Assembly: GCA_028224375.1 (NCBI GenBank)
Contig: JAOIVW010000001.1
Span: forward strand, 165,973-229,972
Source: Hellea sp.
GTDB lineage: Bacteria; Pseudomonadota; Alphaproteobacteria; Caulobacterales; Maricaulaceae
Length of the DNA: 64,000 nucleotides
Direction of reading: 5' to 3'
The position numbers were made by a program, and so were the translations under genes. The notes under the pieces are model-generated. The model saw only the letters and a list, made by a program, of their open reading frames with translations. It was not told the DNA's origin and searched no databases. Position 1 is the first letter of the stretch. Each line of letters opens with the position of its first letter. This document shows positions 1 through 8,129 of this stretch, piece by piece.

Positions 1-3000
1 AATTTCATCAACCTCAATCTCAATGACTGTGGTGCTACCTGCCGCGAATTGCGTGACGTTTACCTCGTTAAGATTAATAGTGCCGGTAAGTTCGGCATCT
101 TCCTGACGGCTCTCATAGGCTATTTTACCGCTGACGATTCCTTCTAAATCGCGGCGGTCAAGTGCGCGAAACTTTTGCGCTTCAATATTCAAAGACCCTA
201 AAGGACGCCCTCGGTCACCTAACGTAAATTCGCCGGATCCCTTTAATGTGCCTTCGTCAGTGTCCTCAGCATAAAGGTCTGAAACTGAAAGGCGGTCATT
301 GCGAAAATTAGTTTCAAAACGAGCGTTTCGGATACGCGTACCAATCTCGGGGGCTTCAAATGTAATACTTTGTCCAGAGGCTTGTCCGTCAATTAATGGC
401 GCGCTAACCGTCCCTGAGAGTTGCAAGCTCGCAGAGAGAGTGCCGTCTAATTCAGCGTCGTCGGGTGTAACAAGACCTAAAATTGCGGACGCCGCGCCAG
501 ATGTTTTAAACTCACCTGATAAAGGCGCGTTATCTTCCAGTCTTAGGCTTGTTAAATTCGTGGCCCCGTTCAAGCCGAATTGCGCAGATCCGTTTGCTGT
601 GAACCCACTTGAAGATTGACCATCAAGTTTAAGAGTTGCGCGGTTCCCGTCTAATTTAAGGGATGCTGTAGCGTCAATTCCGCTCTCCCGTTTGATGTCA
701 TAGCCGCGCCAGTCGCTCAGCATCACATCACCGCCGCCGGAAACAGAAGAGCCATTAGACTTCAGATTGATATCAATCCCCACTCTACCGCGCGTATCCG
801 CGAGATTGCCGGGCATCGGTATGAGTGTAATCGGTAAGTTGCCAGCCTTGAGTTCAAAACTCTCTATTTCTGGTTTACGCTCATAGGCTAAATTGACCGA
901 CTGGCCTGCGACCGTGAGTGGGGCCTCTAATTTTAGAGCGCCATTTTCATATGACAATGCGACAGGGGCAGAAGACGCCAATGAAATATCTCCATATTTA
1001 CCCTCTGGACTGAGCTCTAACTGATAAATATTTTCAAGGCTACGGCGCAGGGCAAAAGGCGTATTAAGCTCAAAGCCTCGGCTAAGCAAAGATACATTGC
1101 GGCGTCCTTTCGTTTCAAATTGTCCCGATAATTGCGCTAGGCTGCCTTCGGCTTTGGCATTGATTTTATCAAATTCATGTTCACCAATTGCCACATTTTC
1201 AGCGTCTACCAACAATTTTATACCTTGTTCTGTGCCTGATGGCGCGAACACAATAGAGGCGCGTGCATATTTCTCCGCTTCCTGAGCCAAATCCAGCTTC
1301 AACTCACCCGTTACCAGCTTAGATTCATCAAGACTTAATTGCCCATTTGTTGTTAATTCCCCAAGCTTTAGCGTGATGTCTTCTGCAACATAGGCGCCGG
1401 GCCGCGAGGAGAATTGCGTTGAGAAAACTAGGTCGCCATAATCTGTTTTGGCCTCAAGCTGTACAGGCCCCTTCGGTTCGGACAATATGTCACGAACTTC
1501 GACCCGCAAGCGTGGCGACGTTAAACTTTGTCCGCTTATAGCGACTTGGCTGGAGCTAGCATCTAGCCGCAGAGCTGGATCATTGCGAGGTCCGGTGAGC
1601 TTAAAACTCATTTCACTTTGTTCGCCGAGCGTGAAGCTTTGATAAGTCAGGGCGGAACTAAGCAGGGCTTCTCCTGAGAGATCATAGCTATCCGTAATTT
1701 GTCCTTCTATTGCGGCGCGAATATTATCGCCGCCCAATCGCGCCTGGGTAATTTCAACGCCGCCGCTGATAGGCGACATGCGTGATTGGAATGTAAGTTG
1801 ATTCCCAATAATCTCGCCAAAAGGTGCGGAGAGTTGATCAATTGGCTCAAATAAACCATCAGCACTAAGTGCAGGAGCTGAGTCGGGCGTTTGGATGACG
1901 TTATAATCGACGCTTAATGCGCCGGCAGGAACTGCGCCCTTGGCCAACACTTTTGTATAAGTCTTTCCTGTAAGATTATAGGCCAGAGGTTCCCATGCTA
2001 TATCACCATTTGCAGTGATTGAGCTTGGACCCGTGCTTATTTTGGTTGTTTCAAGTTTAATTTTGCTTGCTTCGGTATTTATCTGTCCTTTGGAGGAGAT
2101 TTGCGCTGCGTCACCAATCTCAACAGGTAAGTCCTGAATGTCAGTGAGGCCTGAAATTTTCACGTCATTACTAAAGCTGTAAAGCCCTTCGCCTGTTGGT
2201 CGCAATGAGAGTGGGCCTGTTATGCTTGCCGCGCGCCCATAGGGCGAGATAATAGAATTTACATTTACACGTCCATTGAAGCTGAACCTATTTTCATTTG
2301 AGACTGCTCCAGTGATGACAGCTTTTCCAGCGTCAAATCCCTGTGGTAACTCTACCAGATCAGAAATATCGGCTATATTAGCTGTAAATTCAACTCCGTT
2401 TGGTACGAAACCCTCTTCAGGAAATGTACCGGATGCGTCCAGTGTAAGTTTTGGGGCCTTCACGTTCAAACGAAAGGGCGCATTAGCAATACGGCTATCT
2501 TCGCGCCCAAGATCTGCGGATCCGCTTATGAATAAGTTGTTCCCCACGCGCTGCGCTATAGGCTGTAATATGACCCATTGTTCAATATTTAGGTCGGCTT
2601 TCACACTGGCTTGTTCTGCCGTCCATAATACATCACCTTTGGCAACATCAGTTTCATTGAACGTTAAATTAAAATTACCCTTACCCTCTTTAGCTGTGCC
2701 CTCCATTTTTCCCGAACCCATAACGGGTGCTGCCTCAGGGGCTTGCAGAAGCTGAGACAGGGGGCCGCCTGCAACACCGCGCACGGAAAATTCACCGTTA
2801 ATAGCACCTGCTTTATTTTGTATAAAATTAAGGTTGATGGAATCACCGGCAGCGTCAGTACGGGTTGCATCAAGCCTGGCTGAAATTTCACCACCCGATG
2901 TCGAAGCCCCTCCCGTGATTTTGAAGTCGGCTCTTTGTCCTGCAAGGGCCTCATAGAGAGATAGCCGCGTAACTTGAAAGTCTTCTGCAGAAATTGAGTA

Positions 3001-3423
3001 AGGATCCCCTTGCGAAGAAGGCGTCGTGGGCATCAAGATTGGCCTGCGCAGGGCGTCTACAGCATCAATTTTCAAAACATCAATTTTTAATTGCCTGTTC
3101 AATAGGGCCAGTGGTGACCATTCCATGTTCATATTTGTGACGGATAACCAGACGCCGTCTTTGTCTTTAATTTCTATTTTTCTTATTGAAAGGTCAGAGA
3201 GAGGGTCGCCTGAGAGGCCAGATAGCTGGACGGATTTTATAGGGCCGAAGCTACGGTTATTGACTTGCCGCTCTATAAATCGTGCGCCCGGTTCGGTGGT
3301 TATGAATATACGCAAAGCTGTTATTGCTAAGATAATGATAAGTAATAGGGCCAGAAGGCATAGCCCGATATGGCGTCCCCAACGCGGCTTTTTTGCGGTC
3401 ATTTTTTGTGTCGTATCAGCCAT
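1..3423 (-). CDS. tamB: TamB, inner-membrane-anchored translocation and assembly module subunit (C-terminus beyond window)
   Basis: An open frame of 1141 codons runs without a stop from an ATG at 3423 to the window edge, so the C-terminal part (where the family's DUF490/TamB domain lies) is missing. The N-terminus (MADTTQKMTAKKPRWGRHIG) is followed by one hydrophobic segment at about residues 20-40, the expected single inner-membrane anchor. The rest is long, low-complexity beta-rich sequence full of short G/N/D turns, as expected of the periplasm-spanning lipid-transfer groove of AsmA/TamB proteins. In the family it works with TamA in outer-membrane protein insertion and lipid transport. The ATG shares one base with the tamA stop (TAATG), implying translational coupling. 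Identity rests on architecture plus the tamA neighbour. Confidence 0.88.
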   Translation of the reverse strand, partial: MADTTQKMTAKKPRWGRHIGLCLLALLLIIILAITALRIFITTEPGARFIERQVNNRSFGPIKSVQLSGLSGDPLSDLSIRKIEIKDKDGVWLSVTNMNMEWSPLALLNRQLKIDVLKIDAVDALRRPILMPTTPSSQGDPYSISAEDFQVTRLSLYEALAGQRADFKITGGASTSGGEISARLDATRTDAAGDSINLNFIQNKAGAINGEFSVRGVAGGPLSQLLQAPEAAPVMGSGKMEGTAKEGKGNFNLTFNETDVAKGDVLWTAEQASVKADLNIEQWVILQPIAQRVGNNLFISGSADLGREDSRIANAPFRLNVKAPKLTLDASGTFPEEGFVPNGVEFTANIADISDLVELPQGFDAGKAVITGAVSNENRFSFNGRVNVNSIISPYGRAASITGPLSLRPTGEGLYSFSNDVKISGLTDIQDLPVEIGDAAQISSKGQINTEASKIKLETTKISTGPSSITANGDIAWEPLAYNLTGKTYTKVLAKGAVPAGALSVDYNVIQTPDSAPALSADGLFEPIDQLSAPFGEIIGNQLTFQSRMSPISGGVEITQARLGGDNIRAAIEGQITDSYDLSGEALLSSALTYQSFTLGEQSEMSFKLTGPRNDPALRLDASSSQVAISGQSLTSPRLRVEVRDILSEPKGPVQLEAKTDYGDLVFSTQFSSRPGAYVAEDITLKLGELTTNGQLSLDESKLVTGELKLDLAQEAEKYARASIVFAPSGTEQGIKLLVDAENVAIGEHEFDKINAKAEGSLAQLSGQFETKGRRNVSLLSRGFELNTPFALRRSLENIYQLELSPEGKYGDISLASSAPVALSYENGALKLEAPLTVAGQSVNLAYERKPEIESFELKAGNLPITLIPMPGNLADTRGRVGIDINLKSNGSSVSGGGDVMLSDWRGYDIKRESGIDATASLKLDGNRATLKLDGQSSSGFTANGSAQFGLNGATNLTSLRLEDNAPLSGEFKTSGAASAILGLVTPDDAELDGTLSASLQLSGTVSAPLIDGQASGQSITFEAPEIGTRIRNARFETNFRNDRLSVSDLYAEDTDEGTLKGSGEFTLGDRGRPLGSLNIEAQKFRALDRRDLEGIVSGKIAYESRQEDAELTGTINLNEVNVTQFAAGSTTVIEIEVDEI

Positions 3424-5228
3424 TAAAAAGCCTGTCCGATACTAAGGTAGATTTGAAAGGAATTGTCACTCTCGCGCTTATTAACCGGTATGGCGATATC
3501 TGCTCGAATGGGCGCAAAACTTGTATAATACCGGAGTCCAACGCCTGCACCGTAGCGTATGTCGGAGAAGTCAGGTAAATCACTTGGTGTTACGCTACCG
3601 GCATCTACAAAAGCGGCAAAGCCAAATGGGCTCTCTCCTCGATAGCGTATTTCTGCGCTTGCCTCTGATATTGAGCGTCCGCCAATAGGGTCTCCATCCG
3701 CATCAATAGGCGAAATGCTCTGAAATCCAAATCCACGAACTGACCCGCCGCCGCCAGCAAAGAAACGCCGATTTAAGGGCACAGTCGCCTGGTCCGCACC
3801 GAAAATAGTTCCAAGTTGAAGGCGCCCAGCTGCGACTAAGCTCTTGGAGACGCGTTGATATGCACTTCCGCTGATTTCAGCCGTAGTAAAGAGGCCATCT
3901 TCATTTCCTAGATTATAGGTGGGTTTAAATTCAGCATTTAATAGATAGCCTGTGACAGGGTCTAGGATGGAATCTCGAGCGTCATACTCTGCATTGCCTA
4001 TGCCGTCTATGAGATACGAGCGGACTTGCTCGCCGCTCTCCCTAAATTGAGACGCCTCTAAACCAAGTCCAGCTGAGACTTTAAACTTCGACGTTATTTT
4101 CTGCGTCACAAGTGCGGATGTTGCAACGCGTTCCCCTGTGAAAGCGTCCGTATCTTCGCGTGATATAATTCCCGAGATATCGAGCTCGCGATCAACCCGC
4201 CAAGCATACGGGATATTATAATCCGCGCCCAAACTGATTTGGTTCGTTTTAAGCGTTGAAGTTAGGGTAAGCGTTTGCGCATATCCAATGAAGTTTCGCC
4301 GTTCATAAGACAAGTCCACCCCGCTACCATCGGTGGTCGAAAAACCAATTTCCCCACTCACAGTGTTGATCGCGCCCTGTTCGACATTCAGCAGGACATT
4401 TCGTGTCACTGTCCCATCGTCATTACTTATTTTTTTGTCTTCCAGAACAGCCGTTGCACCGTCAAAAACACCTGTGCTAATTACGCGCGCTGCCAATCTA
4501 TTTAATTTGCGTTCATCAAATGTATCACCTTCTTCAAAAGGCGAGATTAAACGGGGCCAACTTTTTACAATATAGGCTGTTCCTGTTTGCGTTATTTCGC
4601 CAAAGCGTGTTTTCGGACCTGCGAAAAGACTAATGTTAACTTGCATGGTTTTGGTATCATGGTCGACAATAGGCTTGATTGGCCGGGCGGTCGCTTCTGG
4701 ATAACCATGAGCGCGCAGATAATTTACGGTGCGGAGTTCGGCGGCGACAACTTGAGCGGCGATAGCGGGCGTTCCTGAATTAAGTTTAACCTCGCCCATC
4801 ACGGCTTCTGAAATGTCCGGTGTCTCGCCTTCATATGATACAGTGGCCTCGGCAAATTTAAAGACCGGTCCAATCTTGATGACTAAGATAGGTTGCGGTG
4901 CTTTTGGTTTGGCGTTTTCATCATCAGATACAAACTCATCGATACGGGCTTTAACAGTGCCGCCATAATAACCCTGAGAGCGTAGGACTGAAATGGCTTG
5001 TTGGGCCGCGGTTTCTGCGCGGCGGCGAGACTGTGCTAGAGAGCGAGGTTCGTCTTTGGTCTCGCCAATGACGCTCTTCATTAATTCGCGCAATTCCTTC
5101 GGCATATCGCCTTCAAATTTAGCTAAAGGAACATTGGCCGCCGCAAGGGCCGGTATCAGGCTCAAAGCCAAAGCGCTGAAAACGCTAAAAATTATTTTTT
5201 TCAATGTCACGATAGGTTGGGCGTTCAC
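3423..5228 (-). CDS. tamA: TamA, outer-membrane BamA/Omp85-family assembly protein
   Basis: This 601-residue protein has an N-terminal signal peptide (hydrophobic stretch ending near ALAAANVPLA), POTRA-like domains over roughly residues 60-270 and a C-terminal 16-strand-type Omp85 barrel. Two barrel hallmarks are visible: the VRGFGFQSISP loop near residue 495, matching the conserved VRGY/F lid-lock motif, and the C-terminal QIYLSIGQAF ending in phenylalanine. The length is usual for TamA. The start at 5228 is GTG with no strong Shine-Dalgarno; a second GTG six codons in is the alternative. It sits directly before tamB in the order seen across Proteobacteria, and the pair links the two membranes during outer-membrane protein assembly. 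Confidence 0.92.
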   Translation of the reverse strand: MNAQPIVTLKKIIFSVFSALALSLIPALAAANVPLAKFEGDMPKELRELMKSVIGETKDEPRSLAQSRRRAETAAQQAISVLRSQGYYGGTVKARIDEFVSDDENAKPKAPQPILVIKIGPVFKFAEATVSYEGETPDISEAVMGEVKLNSGTPAIAAQVVAAELRTVNYLRAHGYPEATARPIKPIVDHDTKTMQVNISLFAGPKTRFGEITQTGTAYIVKSWPRLISPFEEGDTFDERKLNRLAARVISTGVFDGATAVLEDKKISNDDGTVTRNVLLNVEQGAINTVSGEIGFSTTDGSGVDLSYERRNFIGYAQTLTLTSTLKTNQISLGADYNIPYAWRVDRELDISGIISREDTDAFTGERVATSALVTQKITSKFKVSAGLGLEASQFRESGEQVRSYLIDGIGNAEYDARDSILDPVTGYLLNAEFKPTYNLGNEDGLFTTAEISGSAYQRVSKSLVAAGRLQLGTIFGADQATVPLNRRFFAGGGGSVRGFGFQSISPIDADGDPIGGRSISEASAEIRYRGESPFGFAAFVDAGSVTPSDLPDFSDIRYGAGVGLRYYTSFAPIRADIAIPVNKRESDNSFQIYLSIGQAF

Positions 5229-5356
5229 AGAAACTAAAATTAGCTTCTACTACGCAATATATCACTGCGATAGCAACAGTGTGTCGCAGAGCAAATTGAT
5301 ATTAGGTTTAGATATATGAATAGTTTAAATTATGGCCATTCTTATGGGGCCAAACA

Positions 5357-6013
5357 TTAAGCTGTTGAGACTTTATAAAGCTTCGAAAATTTCTTTGTGC
5401 CTTGGGCGGCATAGTTCCGAAGAACGTCGCCTATATCAGCACCGCCTTGTAATTCTTGTAATAAATTACCTTCAAGGGGGCCCCTGATGAGATTGAAGTA
5501 ATCCCAAGCTGCAGCGTTTTTACAAGATATGAGAATATGTCCCAAGGCTGATATTTGCTCGAGATAATCTTCAATGAACAATATGATAGGTGCCAATGAC
5601 TCGTTATAGTACATTTGCCCTATCCCAGGCATGTTATTAGATTGAAAAAGCACAAGACGTTGTAGCGCGAGCACATCTTTGCGTGTTCTGTGTTCAAGTA
5701 TCTGGTAGCCTAGATTTTCTAAGAACTCTTCCGTAGGGGTCTTGTAACAAACTTTTAAAGAAAGACGTGAAAACTCTTTGCAAGCATGTAGGATGGCGAT
5801 GTCAAAAACATCTTGTTTAGACGCGTAGCGATTATATATAGTCCGTTTAGAAACGTTGGCCCGTATTGCAATTTCGTCCATGCTAGCATTATCAAAACCG
5901 TGTTCTATGAAGACACGGCTGGCGGCCATAACAATATTTTGCTCTTTATTATCACGATAAGTCTGGTGAAACTTCTTAGGGTATATTACCTCATGAGTCT
6001 GTGAAAATGCCAT
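5357..6013 (-). CDS. TetR/AcrR-family transcriptional regulator
   Basis: This 218-residue protein has an N-terminal helix-turn-helix typical of TetR (residues about 25-70: AASRVFIEHGF, then SMDEIAIRANVSKRTIYNRYASKQDVF). The all-helical C-terminal part should bind a ligand but gives no clue to which one. It lies upstream of tamA on the same strand with a gap of about 130 bases, and is divergent from the histidine kinase gene. The intergenic region in front of its ATG holds an ACACA/TGTGT inverted repeat, a candidate site for autoregulation. The target genes are unknown. Confidence 0.85.
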   Translation of the reverse strand: MAFSQTHEVIYPKKFHQTYRDNKEQNIVMAASRVFIEHGFDNASMDEIAIRANVSKRTIYNRYASKQDVFDIAILHACKEFSRLSLKVCYKTPTEEFLENLGYQILEHRTRKDVLALQRLVLFQSNNMPGIGQMYYNESLAPIILFIEDYLEQISALGHILISCKNAAAWDYFNLIRGPLEGNLLQELQGGADIGDVLRNYAAQGTKKFSKLYKVSTA

Positions 6014-6053
6014 ACTTCCCCCAAGTTACCGACAACATATTGAGCCGCCCAAA

Positions 6054-6068
6054 ACACATATATTGTGT
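6054..6068. promoter_or_regulatory. Inverted repeat upstream of the TetR gene, candidate operator
   Basis: ACACA and TGTGT flank a TATAT centre, 41 bases upstream of the TetR start and between the two divergent genes. TetR proteins commonly bind such palindromes next to their own gene. No binding evidence is available. Confidence 0.35.
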
Positions 6069-6254
6069 CATAAGTTTTGTATAACACTATGTTAATCTAA
6101 ATTAGAAGGTATGACAAGAAATCTTGTGTAAAAACACTTAACACTATGATTTAAGCTTTTTGCGTATCTAAACTTCTTGTATTTCTTTTCCTCAGGAACA
6201 ATAAGTTTGCTCATTTGCAGAGCTTTAGGGTTAAAATGGGCATGTGGTGAGCAT

Positions 6255-7481
6255 ATGACGGATAGTTTTGAAATCGACAATATGAGTCAACCTCAGGCGC
6301 GCGTTAAAATCCGCAAAGAGAATGTTGTCAAACTGCTAAAAGACAATGCGTTTCTTTTTCCTTTTGACATTCTGGTTTTACTGTTCTTGGCACAAACTAT
6401 GCTGCCAGTGTGGGCCGCGATAATTCTGGCTCTGATAAATTTTGGGACTTGGTACTGTTACTATAAAATCCCTGAATATCTACGCACTGTGTCAGGAAGC
6501 GCGGGCGAGAACATCATCATTCCGGGACACATCATCGCGCATTTCGCTCAATTTGTGTCTTCTTGCGGAATTCATCACCGCGCGCATTACGGCTTGATGC
6601 TGGCTATGATGGCAGGTTTTCATTCTATGATGGCGGGTCAGATATGGGGAACACCCATAGGGCATCATGTCTCTATGGCAGTGGCATATACGGCTTTATT
6701 TTTACTGATTGCTGTGGACCTTCACATGCTTTGGCGCAGCGTAAGGGCCATGCAAGAATTGCGGGCTGATAAATTGCGTGAAGTCGCTGAATATACGGTT
6801 GAGCTCGAGCGTTCGAATGAGGATCTGGAGCAGTTTGCATATATTGCGTCACATGACTTAAGGGCGCCATTACGGGCCATGCATAACCTTGTAGGATGGA
6901 TTGAGCAGGATATCGGCCAAACAAGCAACAAAAGCACGACTGATAATCTCTACTTGCTCAAGCAGAGGATTAATCGGTTGGATAATCTGCTCAACGACCT
7001 TCTGCAATATTCGCGTATAGGCCGGAAAGAAACGACTCAAGAAACGATTGATTTGCACGAATTAACAAAAAACATCTTCAATGACGCAAATCCAGATGAT
7101 AAACATAAGCTCCACATGAGCGGCAATCCCGTCATTATAAAGGATTACAAGGTCATTTATGACATGCTCTTAGGGAATCTCCTTGTTAATTCTATAAAGC
7201 ACAATGACAAACCGGTAACGGATGTTTGGGTTGAATTTGAGAAGCAAGGCTCAAATGTCACAATATCCGTTGAAGACAATGGCCCTGGCATTGATCCTAA
7301 ATATCGCGAAAAAGTTTTTAATGTATTTACTACGCTTTCTCGGCGTGATGAAAAAGAAGCCTCTGGAATGGGATTAGCCATTGTGAAGAAAATATCTTCC
7401 CATAAGAAAGGCAAGGTGACGGTTTCAGATAGCGAAAAGGGCGGCGCGAAATTTGAAATCGTGCTTCCTGTTATGAATTAA
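6255..7481 (+). CDS. Membrane-bound sensor histidine kinase (HisKA-HATPase)
   Basis: The start is the ATG at 6255 (MTDSFEIDN), behind a weak GGTGAG; an in-frame upstream extension to 6177 lacks a ribosome site. Residues about 30-165 carry roughly four hydrophobic segments of an unrecognised membrane sensor region, rich in histidines around GIHHRAHYG. A short coiled coil then leads to the H-box (QFAYIASHDLRAPLRAMHNL, phospho-acceptor His200). The HATPase domain follows, with N box NLLVNSIKHND, G1 box VEDNGPGID and G2 box GMGLAIVKKI. This H-box is of the bacteriophytochrome-like type that pairs with Rcp1-type receivers, and such a receiver starts 11 bases after the stop. The pair is probably co-transcribed; the signal sensed is unknown. 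Confidence 0.9.
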   Translation: MTDSFEIDNMSQPQARVKIRKENVVKLLKDNAFLFPFDILVLLFLAQTMLPVWAAIILALINFGTWYCYYKIPEYLRTVSGSAGENIIIPGHIIAHFAQFVSSCGIHHRAHYGLMLAMMAGFHSMMAGQIWGTPIGHHVSMAVAYTALFLLIAVDLHMLWRSVRAMQELRADKLREVAEYTVELERSNEDLEQFAYIASHDLRAPLRAMHNLVGWIEQDIGQTSNKSTTDNLYLLKQRINRLDNLLNDLLQYSRIGRKETTQETIDLHELTKNIFNDANPDDKHKLHMSGNPVIIKDYKVIYDMLLGNLLVNSIKHNDKPVTDVWVEFEKQGSNVTISVEDNGPGIDPKYREKVFNVFTTLSRRDEKEASGMGLAIVKKISSHKKGKVTVSDSEKGGAKFEIVLPVMN

Positions 7482-7492
7482 AGAGAAAATTG

Positions 7493-7927
7493 ATGAGCGA
7501 TATCGAAAATATTCACTTCTTAATTGTTGATGATGATGACGTTGATGTCATGGCAATTAAACGTGTCCTGATTAACGTTGATAAGGACATTACCTTCTCT
7601 GTCGCGCATAATGGTGAGGAGGCTTTAGTCTTCATGCGGGATAATTTTTTGGATACATCTGAGAAGAAGCAGCTTGTTGTATTACTCGATTTGAACATGC
7701 CGAGAATGACCGGGCATGAGTTCTTAGATGTCATGAGAGCAGACCCAGACCTTAAAAATACGATTGTATTTGTTTTAACCACATCTCATGATAGCAATGA
7801 TATGCAAAAGAGCTATGAGCATTATGTTTCAGGTTACATTCCCAAGGATAGGCTAAATTCTGACCTTTTCAGAGGATTGTTAGAAAATTATCTCTCATTA
7901 GTTGCTTTACCTGGAACAAAAATCTAA
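7493..7927 (+). CDS. Single-domain response regulator, Rcp1-like
   Basis: This stand-alone receiver of 144 residues begins at the ATG at 7493; a TTG one codon upstream is possible. It has the acidic cluster (IVDDDDVDV), phospho-acceptor Asp66 in VVLLDLNMP, the Thr switch in VFVLTTSH and the conserved Lys in GYIPKDR. There is no output domain. The loop before the aspartate is extended (DNFLDTSEKKQ), as in receivers partnered with phytochrome-type kinases. It follows the kinase gene almost directly and is very likely its phosphotransfer partner. Downstream signalling must go through protein contact or a relay not encoded here. Confidence 0.88.
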   Translation: MSDIENIHFLIVDDDDVDVMAIKRVLINVDKDITFSVAHNGEEALVFMRDNFLDTSEKKQLVVLLDLNMPRMTGHEFLDVMRADPDLKNTIVFVLTTSHDSNDMQKSYEHYVSGYIPKDRLNSDLFRGLLENYLSLVALPGTKI

Positions 7928-7942
7928 TCCAAAAATAGTTTT

Positions 7943-8030
7943 GCACGACACAGTGTATTCCCGAAACTACACGATGCATTTCCAAAACGAAGTCGTGAAA
8001 AACGAAAACTACGCTGTGCAGGATACATCC
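7943..8030. repeat. Short imperfect direct repeats upstream of the first subtilase
   Basis: The 200-base gap before the protease gene holds related units: CACAGTGTATTCC, CACGATGCATTTCC and CTGTGCAGGATACATCC, each joined to a CGAAAACTAC-like stretch. They could be operator half-sites for the protease gene. No known regulator motif is recognised. Confidence 0.3.
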
Positions 8031-8129
8031 TTGAATTATTAAACCTTGTTAACCTATCGCCGAGTCATCAACCGGCTACGCGATAGATATAATAAACACG
8101 TGTCGCCCTCAAAAACTAAAGGGAACATT

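Noticed and set aside
8039..8053. TTAA-ACCTTG-TTAA as a CtrA box before the first subtilase
   Set aside because: The spacer is six bases rather than seven, and the position overlaps the presumed transcript leader.
8046..8129. Upstream TTG start extending the first subtilase by 28 residues
   Set aside because: It has no ribosome site and would place a basic segment before the signal peptide; the ATG at 8130 has AAAGGGA and starts the signal peptide properly.
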